The notes under the pieces are model-generated. The model had not been told where the DNA came from and ran no database searches. It worked only from the letters and a program-made list of their open reading frames with translations. Position numbers and translations under genes: made by a program. Positions 31,273-39,536 of a stretch of DNA of 39,536 bases are shown here, in pieces (within the stretch, counting starts at the first letter, position 1; every line of letters starts with the position of its first letter). This DNA is from Actinomycetota bacterium (GTDB taxonomy: Bacteria > Actinomycetota > Thermoleophilia > Solirubrobacterales > JACPNS01), in assembly GCA_016219715.1 (NCBI GenBank), contig JACRKX010000026.1, forward strand, positions 1 through 39,536, written 5' to 3'.

Positions 31273-32283
31273 GTGTCCCGAACGATTCGCGTCGCATTGA
31301 CGCTCGCCTTTTCTGCTGCCGCCTTTCTGACCACGACCGGCCAAGCGCCGGCCGCAACGACACTTGGAAGCTCCCTCACTGCCACGCCAAACATGGAAGT
31401 TTGTTCATCGATGATGGGGATCCCGTCTAACTGCACGATCAGGCAGACCGCCATGCCTTCCGGGACGCTCAATCAGACTGAGCGGGGCGTCGTCGTTCGA
31501 TGGCGTGTCAAGCTGGGCGCCGGAGGCACGTTCCTGTCGGCACTCTCCCTACGACCACGCGTGGTGCGCGGGAATTCCGGTGTCGCAAGCGGAACGATCC
31601 AGCCGATCGCCTTCCCTTTGACCGCCGGCACGCGAGAGTTCACCGACCGCATGCCGATCGAGGCGGGAGACAGCCTGGCGCTTGACATAACCACAAACAG
31701 CATGCCGGCGATGATGATTCCCAGCGGCGCGCCGATGATCAACTCCGGCGTCGGAACAGGGACGCTCGACTATTGGAGTCCAACCCTTCCGAGCGGCGTC
31801 CCCACGGCACCCGTCGCCTCGCTGACCAACCAGGAGGCCCTCTTCAGCGCCGACATCGAGCCCGACGCGGACGGCGACGGATATGGCGACGAAACACAGG
31901 ACCTCTGCACAACGTCCGCGGCCCTGCAAACCGTATGCCCGGTGACGACCATCACGGCGCTGAAGTTCCGTTCGGATCTCGGCTTCACCTTTACGCTTTC
32001 AGAGGCCGGAGCACTGGATCTGCTCATCGAGCGCCTGACCCCCGGGCGTCTGCGCAGAGGCAAGTGCTCGACCCGCGCGAAGCGCGGAAAGCGTTGCACG
32101 ATCGTCAAGACCGTCAAGAACCTCACGAACCTGGCGGCCGGCGCCGGGCCGACGGTCATTCCATTCTCGACGACCAAGCTGAAGCCTGGGACCTACAGAG
32201 CAACAATTGCGACGCACAACGTAAGCGGCACGACAACTTCCGCCACGGTCGGTTTCAAAGTCAAGAGGCGCGGAGGGCACTAG
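31273..32283 (+). CDS. Secreted protein with calcium-binding-like motif and basic beta-rich C-terminus
   Basis: GTG 31273 with GGAGG 7 bases upstream gives 336 residues. A signal peptide (VSRTIRVALTLAFSAAAFL, cleavage near PAA) precedes a beta-rich domain of about 170 residues. Near residue 195 comes EPDADGDGYGDETQDLC, an Asp-rich thrombospondin type 3-like calcium motif. The C-terminal 110 residues (FTLSEAGALDLLIERLTPGR, RGKCSTRAKRGKRC, then LKPGTYRATI) form the Lys/Arg-rich module repeated in many Solirubrobacterales secreted proteins. No enzymatic function is visible; it is probably a cell-surface or envelope protein. The start 12 codons earlier (31237) lacks a ribosome binding site. Confidence 0.8.
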   Translation: MSRTIRVALTLAFSAAAFLTTTGQAPAATTLGSSLTATPNMEVCSSMMGIPSNCTIRQTAMPSGTLNQTERGVVVRWRVKLGAGGTFLSALSLRPRVVRGNSGVASGTIQPIAFPLTAGTREFTDRMPIEAGDSLALDITTNSMPAMMIPSGAPMINSGVGTGTLDYWSPTLPSGVPTAPVASLTNQEALFSADIEPDADGDGYGDETQDLCTTSAALQTVCPVTTITALKFRSDLGFTFTLSEAGALDLLIERLTPGRLRRGKCSTRAKRGKRCTIVKTVKNLTNLAAGAGPTVIPFSTTKLKPGTYRATIATHNVSGTTTSATVGFKVKRRGGH

Positions 32284-32411
32284 ACCGGAGTCTTGCGACA
32301 GCTAGCCCTTCGGGTCGAATTCCGTTGCCCAAGCAGACTCCGGCCGAACCCAACGGCTCATGGTGTTACGGGGTCAGCCATCGCAGCGTCCTCGCCGCAT
32401 TGCCCGTCGAA
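32284..32411. other. Short convergent intergenic spacer
   Basis: These 128 bases separate the plus-strand secreted protein from the minus-strand small membrane protein. CCGGAGTC at 32285-32292 and GACTCCGG at 32336-32343 are inverted repeats 43 bases apart that could act as a weak bidirectional transcription end. No gene is visible. Confidence 0.35.
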
Positions 32412-32921
32412 TCACTCCTGTTCAATTCGCACGCCGATGTCTTCAGGATCCAGCGGATCAGACGGCAACTGCGCTACCAGAATTACCTGCCTAGGCGGCG
32501 AACTCGAGTTGTCCAGGATGACCGTTGGTGCCGAGTTCCGCGTGGGTGTCGTACGCAACGGGGTGCTTAGGCGCACCGGCACTCGCACAGTGGCCGGTGG
32601 CACCCTGGGGTCGCCCATGCAATCCTGATTCGAGAGCCAGTCGCGCTGAGAATAAGAAATGCCAATCCGGACAGAGAGATGAGACTCAATGACCCGAATA
32701 CGAATGTTGGCTTTCTTGCACTCGTCAGGCAGTACCACGGACAGCGCCAAATCATGTGAATCGGGATCCGACGGCAGCTGGGCCGCGACAATCTGAAGCG
32801 GCTCTTCGCGCGTGGGATTGAGTGCCCACGCCGCGCCGGCCAGCGACAGAAGCAGGATAGAAACGACGAGCCAGAATCGCTTAGAACTCAGAACAGTTTG
32901 TATTCGAGTTTTCCCATTCAC
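32412..32921 (-). CDS. Small membrane-anchored extracytoplasmic protein, unknown family
   Basis: A GTG at 32921 gives 169 residues. A basic start and one hydrophobic helix (FWLVVSILLLSLAGAAWAL, residues about 17-35) anchor a beta-rich domain. Two cysteines (in VVLPDECKK and in NQDCMGDP) probably form a disulfide. The sequence contains two related strands, VAAQLPSDPDSHDL and LVAQLPSDPLDPED, near its beginning and end. No family is recognised with confidence. Its first 41 bases overlap the 3' end of the giant RTX/protease gene in another frame, so it is translationally linked to it. That link makes an accessory or self-protection role possible (inference). Confidence 0.65.
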   Translation of the reverse strand: MNGKTRIQTVLSSKRFWLVVSILLLSLAGAAWALNPTREEPLQIVAAQLPSDPDSHDLALSVVLPDECKKANIRIRVIESHLSVRIGISYSQRDWLSNQDCMGDPRVPPATVRVPVRLSTPLRTTPTRNSAPTVILDNSSSPPRQVILVAQLPSDPLDPEDIGVRIEQE

Positions 32922-35900
32922 TTTTCACGGCCCCCGAGCGATTGGTCGCCACAAGTCGAACTGTCAACCCACTGTACAAAATGCAACCGATGTCTGCCCC
33001 GCCCAGCGATATGGCGGAGTTGCCGGCGCCTACCGTCGTAGATCCAGTTCGCAAGACAATCTCCCCGGTTTCCTCATTGGCGAACTCAAAGAAGACATCC
33101 GTCGACAAACCATTGGGAGTCAGCGTGAACGTCGGCTCGTTCTCATGATCAGGATAGTCATCGTGATCTCCGTCGGCGTCGATGAGCGCCGGCGATGAAG
33201 TCACTGACGGAAGTCTCGACAGCGCCGAACGAGCAGCGTCGCTTTGGGAGGTGAGCGTTTTAAGTCCCAACGAGTTTTCAACTGACGCGCCCAGATGAGC
33301 TTTGCTCTGCTTGAGGCTCGTGACAATTCGACTGAACGTGACAGAACAGCGGAGGCCGAAAAAGCCAGGACGCCGGCTTGAGACGATCCCGATCGCCGCG
33401 TGACCTCTTACGACAGGTGAACCACTATCGCCGGGTTCCACGCCACAAATATCAGCCACTCCAAGGTTTCGATAATTGACTCCTGCAACCTTCCGCGTCG
33501 GCGAACGAGTGGAGACCACCTTTCCGCAATGAACGCCAGTCCGCATACCAATGACACAGACTTTCCGTCCTCTCCGGGTTACTGCCCGCTTCTTAATCGC
33601 ATATCGAGGCTGATAGTCAACGTCTCCGCCAATCGCCGCCACCCACGGCTTCAGCTGGCTTCCCCAGAATCCTCCACTTTGAGGCTTGACATATCCGGCG
33701 TCAATTCCTTTCGTTCCATGCGCCGAGCCCATCTCCCAGTCATGGCCCGTAATTCCTACTTCCTCGCGGCTGATGTCGTTCCAGTTTGGGGTGTTGAACG
33801 AACTGGCTGAGTTCCGATTGTGTACGCAATGACCGGCTGTGAACAAAAATTGAACCTCAGTAGATACGTCTCGCGCCGCGAATCCGGACGAGCAAAGTGC
33901 GGTTGCATCCGTCCCGTGGATTTCTAGCGCCATTGCGCCACGCAAGGGTGGCTTGCACCCCAGAAGACGGAAATCGCCCAAATCAAAGACCTCTCCGTTG
34001 AAGGTTCTGCAGCCCTTGAATGGGCGCTCCGCCGGTTCCATGCTCAGATCCTCGGCATCGACTGGCTGCTCAGAGACGCTTAGCGCGGTGGCAGCTTTCG
34101 CAGAGTCGATCATTTCGCGCTCGACCTGCGTGAGATCGTTTGCCGTGTAAGTCGTAAGTGACATTGTTGTCTCATCGCCGTAAATATCTATCTGGCCGTC
34201 TTCCAATAGCTGATTCAAGTCGTCGGCAAAGTCGTCGAACGCGGCGTCGAAGTCGGCACGACTCATCGGCGCAACTTCGATATCGACCAAGTCTGAAACG
34301 CCAAAGGAGTCAACAACCTGTTGCGCCGTCGCGACGTCAGACGACGAGGTCACGAGCAGCTTTGCGCGTCCATTTTCAGCTTGGCCAAAAGACTCGACCA
34401 AGTCGTCGATCTGATCCGTCATGAATTCTTCGAATCCATCAAGCCGGTCGTCTTTCTTGAGTTGTTCAACGGCCTCCGCTTGAGTCAGTCCATCGTGTTC
34501 AACCATGTCTGCTACTAGCTGTCGTTGGATGAGCGGATCTTCGACGCTCTCCCCGTTCGCTGCGAAGGTAAAGGTCTGAGTGGAACTATCCGGGTGAGTG
34601 ATAGTTGTGGAGTCCGCGCCATACGAGAATTCGTAGGTTCCGTCGACATCTGGGCTGCCACTCACTGTGACTGCGAGCGCGCGACCCTGCGGATCACTTG
34701 AGACTGAAACATCCGGTCCCCCTTCGATCTCGAGTGACTCGAGGTATCCGTCCAGGTCGTATGCGTATGTGGCATCAAAACTCTGCCCGTCGAAAGCCGT
34801 AAGCATTCCTCCCTGATACGAAAACTGATCCTGTGCCGACACTGCAAAGTCTTCGATTGCCGTGACTAGGCCGTTACTGCCTGCGTTGACAACGTAAGCC
34901 GGATCGAGATCTGACCCGATGCGTGCGAGTCGACTAGGAGCGGATCCTGCTTCTGGTTGAAGTGTTATCTGATGCGCGCCACCGTCGAAACCGATGTATT
35001 CCGCAAGCTTGCCGTCCACCCCGAACACAAACGCGTCCCCCGAACCTCGATACAGCCGATATCCGCCGCCCGGTTCATCGCTGAGTTCGTCGGTGAACGA
35101 ACCAGGACCGTCGTAGCCACCATCGCCGCGGGGGACAAAGCGCGCTTCGTAGCCGCCGGGGCCATGGAGTTCCACTGACTCATCTTCGAGCGTCCGAACA
35201 AACACGTTTGGTCCGACGCTGAGGCTCCAATGTGCACCTAGCCCGGAGCCGAGGTTGTCTGCAGGCTGACTACGGTAGTAGCGGTCATATCCAACGAAAT
35301 CGTGGGTCGAATCGGCAACACGATCCCTTGAACCAACGGTGAGGTTTCCGCTTGCAAGCTCGACTTGAGCGCTATGGAAATCGTCTATCGGTATGTCGAA
35401 CTGCGCCGTCGCCTGCGGATCATCTTCGACCACCGAGCCTAGATTCTCAGTGACGTTCACCGTGAAAGTTCGACTAGCTGGCAGCGGGTCTACGTTCCCA
35501 TATTCGTCACGTGCTCTGACTCGGAACTCATGAGCTCCGGCGCTCATACCGGTCAGTGTCAGTGGCGATACGCACTCGTGGAACGCTTCCGAATCAACCG
35601 AGCACTCCATTTGAGCCGGCCCGGTCGTTGAAAACCCAAACTCGACCGTAGACGTGGTCACCACCGAACCGTTCGCCGGCCCCGAATCGATCGTGGCCGT
35701 CGGCGGAAGTGAGACCGTCTCGCACTGGCCCGGTGTGCCAAGTGAGTCGGAGAAGTCAGCCGTCACTGAGTCGCTGCTCGTACCGCACGACACCGTGTCC
35801 TGAACGCCGTCCCGAGCCAAGATCGTGTCGATTCCGGCATCGCCATTGAGGGTGTCGGCGCCGGCTCCGCCATTGATCGTGTCGTTTCCGTTCCCACCCG

Positions 35901-38583
35901 TCAACGTGTTCACGGCGTCGGATCCGGTGAGAGTGTCGTCGTAGCCGGTACCGGTGACGTTCTCCACGTCCGGCATCACGTTGTCGGCTTCGTAGGCGGC
36001 GTAGCCGTCATTCGCAATGCCGTCGAGCGTCACGACGACTGGGTTGAAGTACAGGTATGAGTAGTCCACCGTGTCAATTCCATCGCCACCAGAAACCATG
36101 TCCGATCGCGAATTCCTGCTGCGGATCATGTCGTTGCCCGCACCACCGTTCAGCGAATATGTTCCCGCGCCGGACGAGAAATTGATGATTGTGTCTTCTC
36201 CGTCGCCACCGTTTGCGCTTAAGAGTGCCGCAAACGAATTTCCGACTTGCAACGTGTCATTGCCGTCGCTCATATCTACAACGGCTGTCGAAATCCCCGC
36301 GAGCGGACAGCCGACTTGAGTGAGGCTCATGATGAAACAACCGGGACCCGCCACAGGTTGGGTACCTGTATCCGTCACCGTGTACCCGGTAGTCGTGGGC
36401 GGGGAGAGCAGGCCGGTCGGGACCGACCCATAGCCCAAAGTCACATTGTTGCTCTCTCCCACATTTGTGAAGTACTTGAATGCACCAGACTCGACATATG
36501 CGATCGACCGCCTTTCAACGGAAAAGTGGCGGGTCGCGGGCGTCTCGTCAGCGCCGATCTGAGAATCGACGGCCCGAACACGAAACTCATGTGCACCGGT
36601 GTCCAACACTGGCAGGCTGTACGGGCTGGAGCAAACGGTGAACGGTGCCGAATCGATGCTGCATTCGAAGCTCGCCGCCCCCGAGTCGAATGAGAAGCTC
36701 GTTGCTTGAACGTAGCTCGAGGCCTGCGGATGCAGGTATACCGACGATCCTTCTGACGGGCCCGAGACGATGTGAGTGTCGACGACATGCATCGCGTCAA
36801 TCGATTCGCAATCTCCGCTCGGCGTGTCCCAAGTGTCTGATGTAAGGGAATCGCTTCCCAGTCCACAGGTCACGCTGTCCGGTAGTCCATCCCTCACGAG
36901 GAAAGTGTCATTGCCGTCCAATCCGCTCAGCACGTCACGTCCGGGGCCACCTTCGAGGGTGTCGGCCGCAGCGCTTCCGGAAATGGAGTCGTTTGCGAGT
37001 CCGCCCTTCACGGTTTCGACATCGCTGCGCACGTTGTCGCCTTCTCCGGCTTCACCGTCGTTCGCGGAATTGTCGGCTGTAGTCACCGTAAGTGGGAGCT
37101 GACGTGCCGAGTAGTCGACGGTGTCAACACCGGCGTCACCCCAGAACGTGTCGTTGTGAGTTCCGCCGTCGAGATAGTCGTTGCCGTCTCCTCCGTGGAG
37201 TTGGTCAGGCCCTCCCAACCCACGAATATCATCGATGCCTCCATTTCCAAACACGTAGTCGACTGTGCTGCTGCCGGTGATTGTGTCGTTGCCGGCACCG
37301 CCGTGCACGCGCTGAATGTTCACGAAAACGTCTTGTTCGTTCAGCAGCGGATCCCCGTCGTTCGCTATTCCGTCTAGTGAAACGACTACTGGACTCGTGC
37401 GTCGCGAGTAGTCGGCGTAGTCGCCGCCACTTCCCCCGGTCATCGTGTCGTTTCCGGGTCCGCCGTCAAAGTAGTCTGCGTTGTTCCAGCCGGAAAGCGT
37501 GTCGTTCGCTGAACCGCCTTTGAGGGTTTCGACGCTCGTCGCGATGTTGTCAGCTTCTCCAACCTCGCCGTCGTTGGCCGTACCCTCGTTGGTGAGTTGC
37601 ACCGGGTTTGTTCGGCTTGCATATGAGGCCACGTCGTTCCCGTTACTTCCCACGAGAGAGTCTGCCCCGAGCCCACCGTCCAGAACGTCTCCCAAGTAGC
37701 TTGTGCTCACGGACGAGGTCAGAACATTCGCTGCGCTCGAACCCGTCAAGCTGTCGCTGTAATTGGATCCGATCAGGTTCTCGACGTCCGTCGACACGTT
37801 TCCTAGCTCATTCAAGCCTCCGTCGTTTGAGACTCCGTCGATGCTGACGGATACTCCCGCCGAGCGATTCGCGTACGATGCAGTATCAATTCCGTCACCG
37901 CCCGAAATGGTGTGCGCGGCGCCTGTCGGACCCGGACTGAGCGTGTCTGTGCCTGCTCCACCCTCAAGCACTTGCGGAAAGTTGAAGTTGTACGGATAGA
38001 CATACGACGCGTTAACGGTGTCATTCCCGTCGCCGGTGGCAACGTAGATCGAAGATGCTCCTGTAGTCGAACATGTGGCCTTTCCAGAAGCAAGCGTGCA
38101 TCCTGGACCGACAACAAACGTGGCTCCCGTGTCCGTGAACGTATAAGCGTTCTGGGCGGTCGACATCGTCACTACGTTGTTTTGACCTGGCTTCGCCAGA
38201 TACTTGATCACTCCGCCCTCGACCAGCGCGACCGAGCTGTAGTCGATCGTGAAGCCCCGCGAGTCGGGGGTCGCTTCAGGTACTCCCGCCCCGTCAAGTG
38301 CCCGCACGTCGAAACTGTGCGCACCATTCGCCAGCGCCCCAGTCGTGAACGGGCTCGTACAAGCAGCAAACGCCGCTCCATCGACACGACACTCAAACGA
38401 AGCCGTATCCGCGTTTCCCGAAAACGTAAAAGACGGCGTCTGAGTGATGTAGACAGTCGTCCCGTTCGCCGGACCCGCGGTTATCGTCGCATTTGGGTCT
38501 GAATCGCCGAGGCTCGTCCCGACGAACAAAACAGGGACCGCGCCGATCGCGAGCAAGATTGAGACGAGTCGTCGAACGCGCAT
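32881..38583 (-). CDS. Giant secreted protein: RTX-type repeats, RHS-like segment, pro-domain and trypsin-like protease
   Basis: ATG 38583 with AAGGGG upstream gives 1900 residues. It has a signal peptide (MRVRRLVSILLAIGAVPVLF), then an Ig-like domain (about 28-115). RTX-type GGxGxD repeats lie at about 210-560 and 780-920, with another Ig-like domain between them and one after (about 960-1045). An RHS/DUF6531-like segment (about 1050-1340) contains FVGYDRYYRS, GLGAHWSLS and DGKLAEYIGFDGG. A helical region (about 1345-1460) resembles the streptogrisin pro-domain (DMVEHDGLTQAEAVEQL). An S1 chymotrypsin-like domain (about 1560-1760) has the triad His in FTAGHCV, Asp in GIDAGYV and Ser in GDSGSPV. 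A final beta domain contains a DADGDHDDYPD motif. G+C is visibly lower than in flanking genes. Probably a calcium-folded surface or exported protease. Confidence 0.88.
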   Translation of the reverse strand: MRVRRLVSILLAIGAVPVLFVGTSLGDSDPNATITAGPANGTTVYITQTPSFTFSGNADTASFECRVDGAAFAACTSPFTTGALANGAHSFDVRALDGAGVPEATPDSRGFTIDYSSVALVEGGVIKYLAKPGQNNVVTMSTAQNAYTFTDTGATFVVGPGCTLASGKATCSTTGASSIYVATGDGNDTVNASYVYPYNFNFPQVLEGGAGTDTLSPGPTGAAHTISGGDGIDTASYANRSAGVSVSIDGVSNDGGLNELGNVSTDVENLIGSNYSDSLTGSSAANVLTSSVSTSYLGDVLDGGLGADSLVGSNGNDVASYASRTNPVQLTNEGTANDGEVGEADNIATSVETLKGGSANDTLSGWNNADYFDGGPGNDTMTGGSGGDYADYSRRTSPVVVSLDGIANDGDPLLNEQDVFVNIQRVHGGAGNDTITGSSTVDYVFGNGGIDDIRGLGGPDQLHGGDGNDYLDGGTHNDTFWGDAGVDTVDYSARQLPLTVTTADNSANDGEAGEGDNVRSDVETVKGGLANDSISGSAAADTLEGGPGRDVLSGLDGNDTFLVRDGLPDSVTCGLGSDSLTSDTWDTPSGDCESIDAMHVVDTHIVSGPSEGSSVYLHPQASSYVQATSFSFDSGAASFECSIDSAPFTVCSSPYSLPVLDTGAHEFRVRAVDSQIGADETPATRHFSVERRSIAYVESGAFKYFTNVGESNNVTLGYGSVPTGLLSPPTTTGYTVTDTGTQPVAGPGCFIMSLTQVGCPLAGISTAVVDMSDGNDTLQVGNSFAALLSANGGDGEDTIINFSSGAGTYSLNGGAGNDMIRSRNSRSDMVSGGDGIDTVDYSYLYFNPVVVTLDGIANDGYAAYEADNVMPDVENVTGTGYDDTLTGSDAVNTLTGGNGNDTINGGAGADTLNGDAGIDTILARDGVQDTVSCGTSSDSVTADFSDSLGTPGQCETVSLPPTATIDSGPANGSVVTTSTVEFGFSTTGPAQMECSVDSEAFHECVSPLTLTGMSAGAHEFRVRARDEYGNVDPLPASRTFTVNVTENLGSVVEDDPQATAQFDIPIDDFHSAQVELASGNLTVGSRDRVADSTHDFVGYDRYYRSQPADNLGSGLGAHWSLSVGPNVFVRTLEDESVELHGPGGYEARFVPRGDGGYDGPGSFTDELSDEPGGGYRLYRGSGDAFVFGVDGKLAEYIGFDGGAHQITLQPEAGSAPSRLARIGSDLDPAYVVNAGSNGLVTAIEDFAVSAQDQFSYQGGMLTAFDGQSFDATYAYDLDGYLESLEIEGGPDVSVSSDPQGRALAVTVSGSPDVDGTYEFSYGADSTTITHPDSSTQTFTFAANGESVEDPLIQRQLVADMVEHDGLTQAEAVEQLKKDDRLDGFEEFMTDQIDDLVESFGQAENGRAKLLVTSSSDVATAQQVVDSFGVSDLVDIEVAPMSRADFDAAFDDFADDLNQLLEDGQIDIYGDETTMSLTTYTANDLTQVEREMIDSAKAATALSVSEQPVDAEDLSMEPAERPFKGCRTFNGEVFDLGDFRLLGCKPPLRGAMALEIHGTDATALCSSGFAARDVSTEVQFLFTAGHCVHNRNSASSFNTPNWNDISREEVGITGHDWEMGSAHGTKGIDAGYVKPQSGGFWGSQLKPWVAAIGGDVDYQPRYAIKKRAVTRRGRKVCVIGMRTGVHCGKVVSTRSPTRKVAGVNYRNLGVADICGVEPGDSGSPVVRGHAAIGIVSSRRPGFFGLRCSVTFSRIVTSLKQSKAHLGASVENSLGLKTLTSQSDAARSALSRLPSVTSSPALIDADGDHDDYPDHENEPTFTLTPNGLSTDVFFEFANEETGEIVLRTGSTTVGAGNSAISLGGADIGCILYSGLTVRLVATNRSGAVKSEWENSNTNCSEF
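35830..37960 (-). repeat. Two blocks of RTX-like nonapeptide repeats inside the giant gene
   Basis: The DNA of these blocks repeatedly encodes GGxGxDxLxG-type units (for example GGNGNDTINGGAGADTLNGD) alternating with longer units ending in VSLDGIANDG and ENLIGS-like stretches. Such units bind calcium between turns of a parallel beta roll, usually once outside the cell. The blocks are at about 36900-37960 and 35830-36260, separated by an Ig-like domain. The longer SxRxxPVxVxxDGxANDG unit is a variant that recurs several times. Confidence 0.8.
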
Positions 38584-38834
38584 TCCGTTACCCCTTAGAT
38601 TTGCGTGCTGCCAAGTGCGGTGAGGCGAGCGACTCCGAAGACTTCGCGGCGCCGCGGGCCGCAAATATACCAGCACGATCGACCGAAAGTATTTCCACAT
38701 AAGTGGATTACCTTTCCCATACGACGCCCAGTGCGTGCGGCCGCTCCAACTCATCCGCTTGGTCGTGCATATACGAATTCGGCCGACGCTCACGCGCCGG
38801 CCGAATCCAAACACCAAGTGGTAACCGTGGGCGG
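38584..38834. other. Leader of the giant gene plus 3' flank of the oxidase gene, no gene seen
   Basis: This 251-base stretch is A+T-richer near 38660-38710 (AAATATACC, TATTTCCACATAAG), where the promoter of the giant gene probably lies. The ribosome binding site AAGGGG is just before its ATG. A hairpin near the other end (38777-38806) is listed separately. No coding potential was found. Confidence 0.45.
38777..38806 (-). terminator. Hairpin downstream of the oxidase-cytochrome gene
   Basis: ATTCGGCCG pairs with CGGCCGAAT (9 bp, with a few further pairs inward) about 28 bases beyond the oxidase fusion stop codon. No T run follows on the minus strand (TCGTATATG), so it is a candidate rather than a certain terminator. 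Confidence 0.5.
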
Positions 38835-39536
38835 CTACTTCCCAGCCACGTCCCCCACGTAATCCGCCAACGCCTGCGCATCCTCGCCCACGACGATGTC
38901 CTTGGGCATCGCCCCACTACCGACACCGCCGTTCTTGATCGCCGCCAGCACTCGCGCCGAGTCAGGTTTGAGGGCATCCAGGTTCGGACCAACCGTGCCG
39001 GTCGACTGCGCGGCCGCCAAGGTATGGCAAGAACCGCACTTCGAAGCAAACACCTCAGCCGCCGCCTGGTCTGGCGAACCGATTGGCTGGCCGCCGGATG
39101 TGGCGCGCTCACCGCCCTTGTCGACCGCGAAGGCAGTGGCCGCGATCACGATCGCCGAGATCGCGGCAGCTCCGCCGACGGCAAACGAATTCATCACCGT
39201 CTCGTTCGACCGGCGGCGATCGCCGTGCAGTGTGCGAGCCAGGTTGTAGGCAAACACCAGCTGTCCGATCACCGTCAGCACGACAAACGGAACCGTGACC
39301 TGCGAGAGCGTGTCGTACTCCTGTGGCAGCACCGCGTAACGGCGCGGTGCGCCCTCGAGGCCCTGGACCAGCATCGGGGTGATCATTCCGTAGCCGCCGA
39401 TCACGGTCAGCCACATGTGCGTGTTGCCGAGTTTCTCGGAGTACCACTCGTTCCCGGTCAACTTCGGCATGAAGGCATAGACGCCACCAAACACCACCAG
39501 TCCGATGTTCAACAGCGCCATGTGGTGGAAGTGGCC
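38835..39536 (-). CDS. Haem-copper oxidase subunit I C-terminus fused to a cytochrome c domain (cut by window edge)
   Basis: The visible 233 residues begin inside subunit I. GHFHH carries the helix X histidines that bind the two haems, followed by four helices (MALLNIGLVVFGGVYAF; MWLTVIGGYGMITPMLVQG; VTVPFVVLTVIGQLVFAYNL) and the family's GLEGAPRRYAVLPQEYD loop. After RTLHGDRRRSNETV the frame continues through one more membrane helix (AVGGAAAISAIVIAATAFAV) into a cytochrome c domain with haem site CGSCH and a likely axial Met in GSGAMPKD. Cytochrome c domains are normally fused to subunit II (caa3 type), so fusion to subunit I is unusual. Terminal oxidase of the respiratory chain, in the plasma membrane. 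Confidence 0.88.
   Translation of the reverse strand, partial: GHFHHMALLNIGLVVFGGVYAFMPKLTGNEWYSEKLGNTHMWLTVIGGYGMITPMLVQGLEGAPRRYAVLPQEYDTLSQVTVPFVVLTVIGQLVFAYNLARTLHGDRRRSNETVMNSFAVGGAAAISAIVIAATAFAVDKGGERATSGGQPIGSPDQAAAEVFASKCGSCHTLAAAQSTGTVGPNLDALKPDSARVLAAIKNGGVGSGAMPKDIVVGEDAQALADYVGDVAGK

Noticed and set aside
35830-37960. Possible CRISPR-like or tandem DNA repeat array
   Set aside because: The periodicity follows 9-residue protein repeats with degenerate DNA and no uniform repeats or spacers; it is RTX-type coding repeat.

Overview
The window is G+C-rich and looks like an actinobacterial chromosome, most likely class Thermoleophilia (Solirubrobacterales-like). This is judged from gene content and style, not from a search. 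The supporting signs are a secreted protein with the DADGDGYGDETQD-type calcium motif and basic C-terminal repeats common in that group, a c-di-AMP riboswitch in front of an NlpC/P60 wall hydrolase, actinobacterial-style DnaE, PheS and infC, and frequent GTG/TTG starts. No tRNA, rRNA, CRISPR array or transposase was seen.

Positions 1-2342 (minus strand) form a cysteine-synthesis cluster: a cysteine-free Rrf2 regulator of CymR type, cysK, a ThiF/MoeB-like E1 protein and the start of cysE. Next come an HDOD-LuxR regulator, gltX, a truncated nfo running into a peroxiredoxin gene (plus strand), and dnaE. Three conserved proteins here lack expected segments: GltX lacks the zinc subdomain, Nfo lacks its C-terminus, and DnaE lacks about 70 residues including the third catalytic aspartate region.

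Positions 9854-26454 (minus strand) hold core metabolism and translation: a small membrane protein, a riboswitch-controlled NlpC/P60 protein, argG, then the run thrS, a polytopic membrane protein, infC, rpmI, rplT, terminator, SpoU methyltransferase, pheS, pheT, argC, argJ, argB, argD. Many junctions overlap by a few bases, so the run probably forms two or three operons.

Positions 26455-31176 are mixed: a perfect 21-bp inverted repeat before thrS, a MOSC protein, a strong terminator, a 20-residue hydrophobic peptide gene behind a perfect LexA-type (SOS) box, an I78-like inhibitor lipoprotein, and a fatty-acid/sterol-type module (SCP2-type thiolase plus acyl-CoA dehydrogenase) divergent from its likely TetR repressor.

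Positions 31273-38583 are an accessory surface region of visibly lower G+C. It holds a secreted calcium-motif protein, a small membrane-anchored protein, and a 1900-residue secreted protein combining RTX-type repeats, an RHS-like segment and a streptogrisin-like pro-protease. The window ends inside a haem-copper oxidase subunit I fused to a cytochrome c domain.

The best candidates for something undescribed are the SOS-box hydrophobic peptide locus (27400-27643), the RTX/RHS/protease fusion with its overlapping small downstream gene, and the unusual DnaE.
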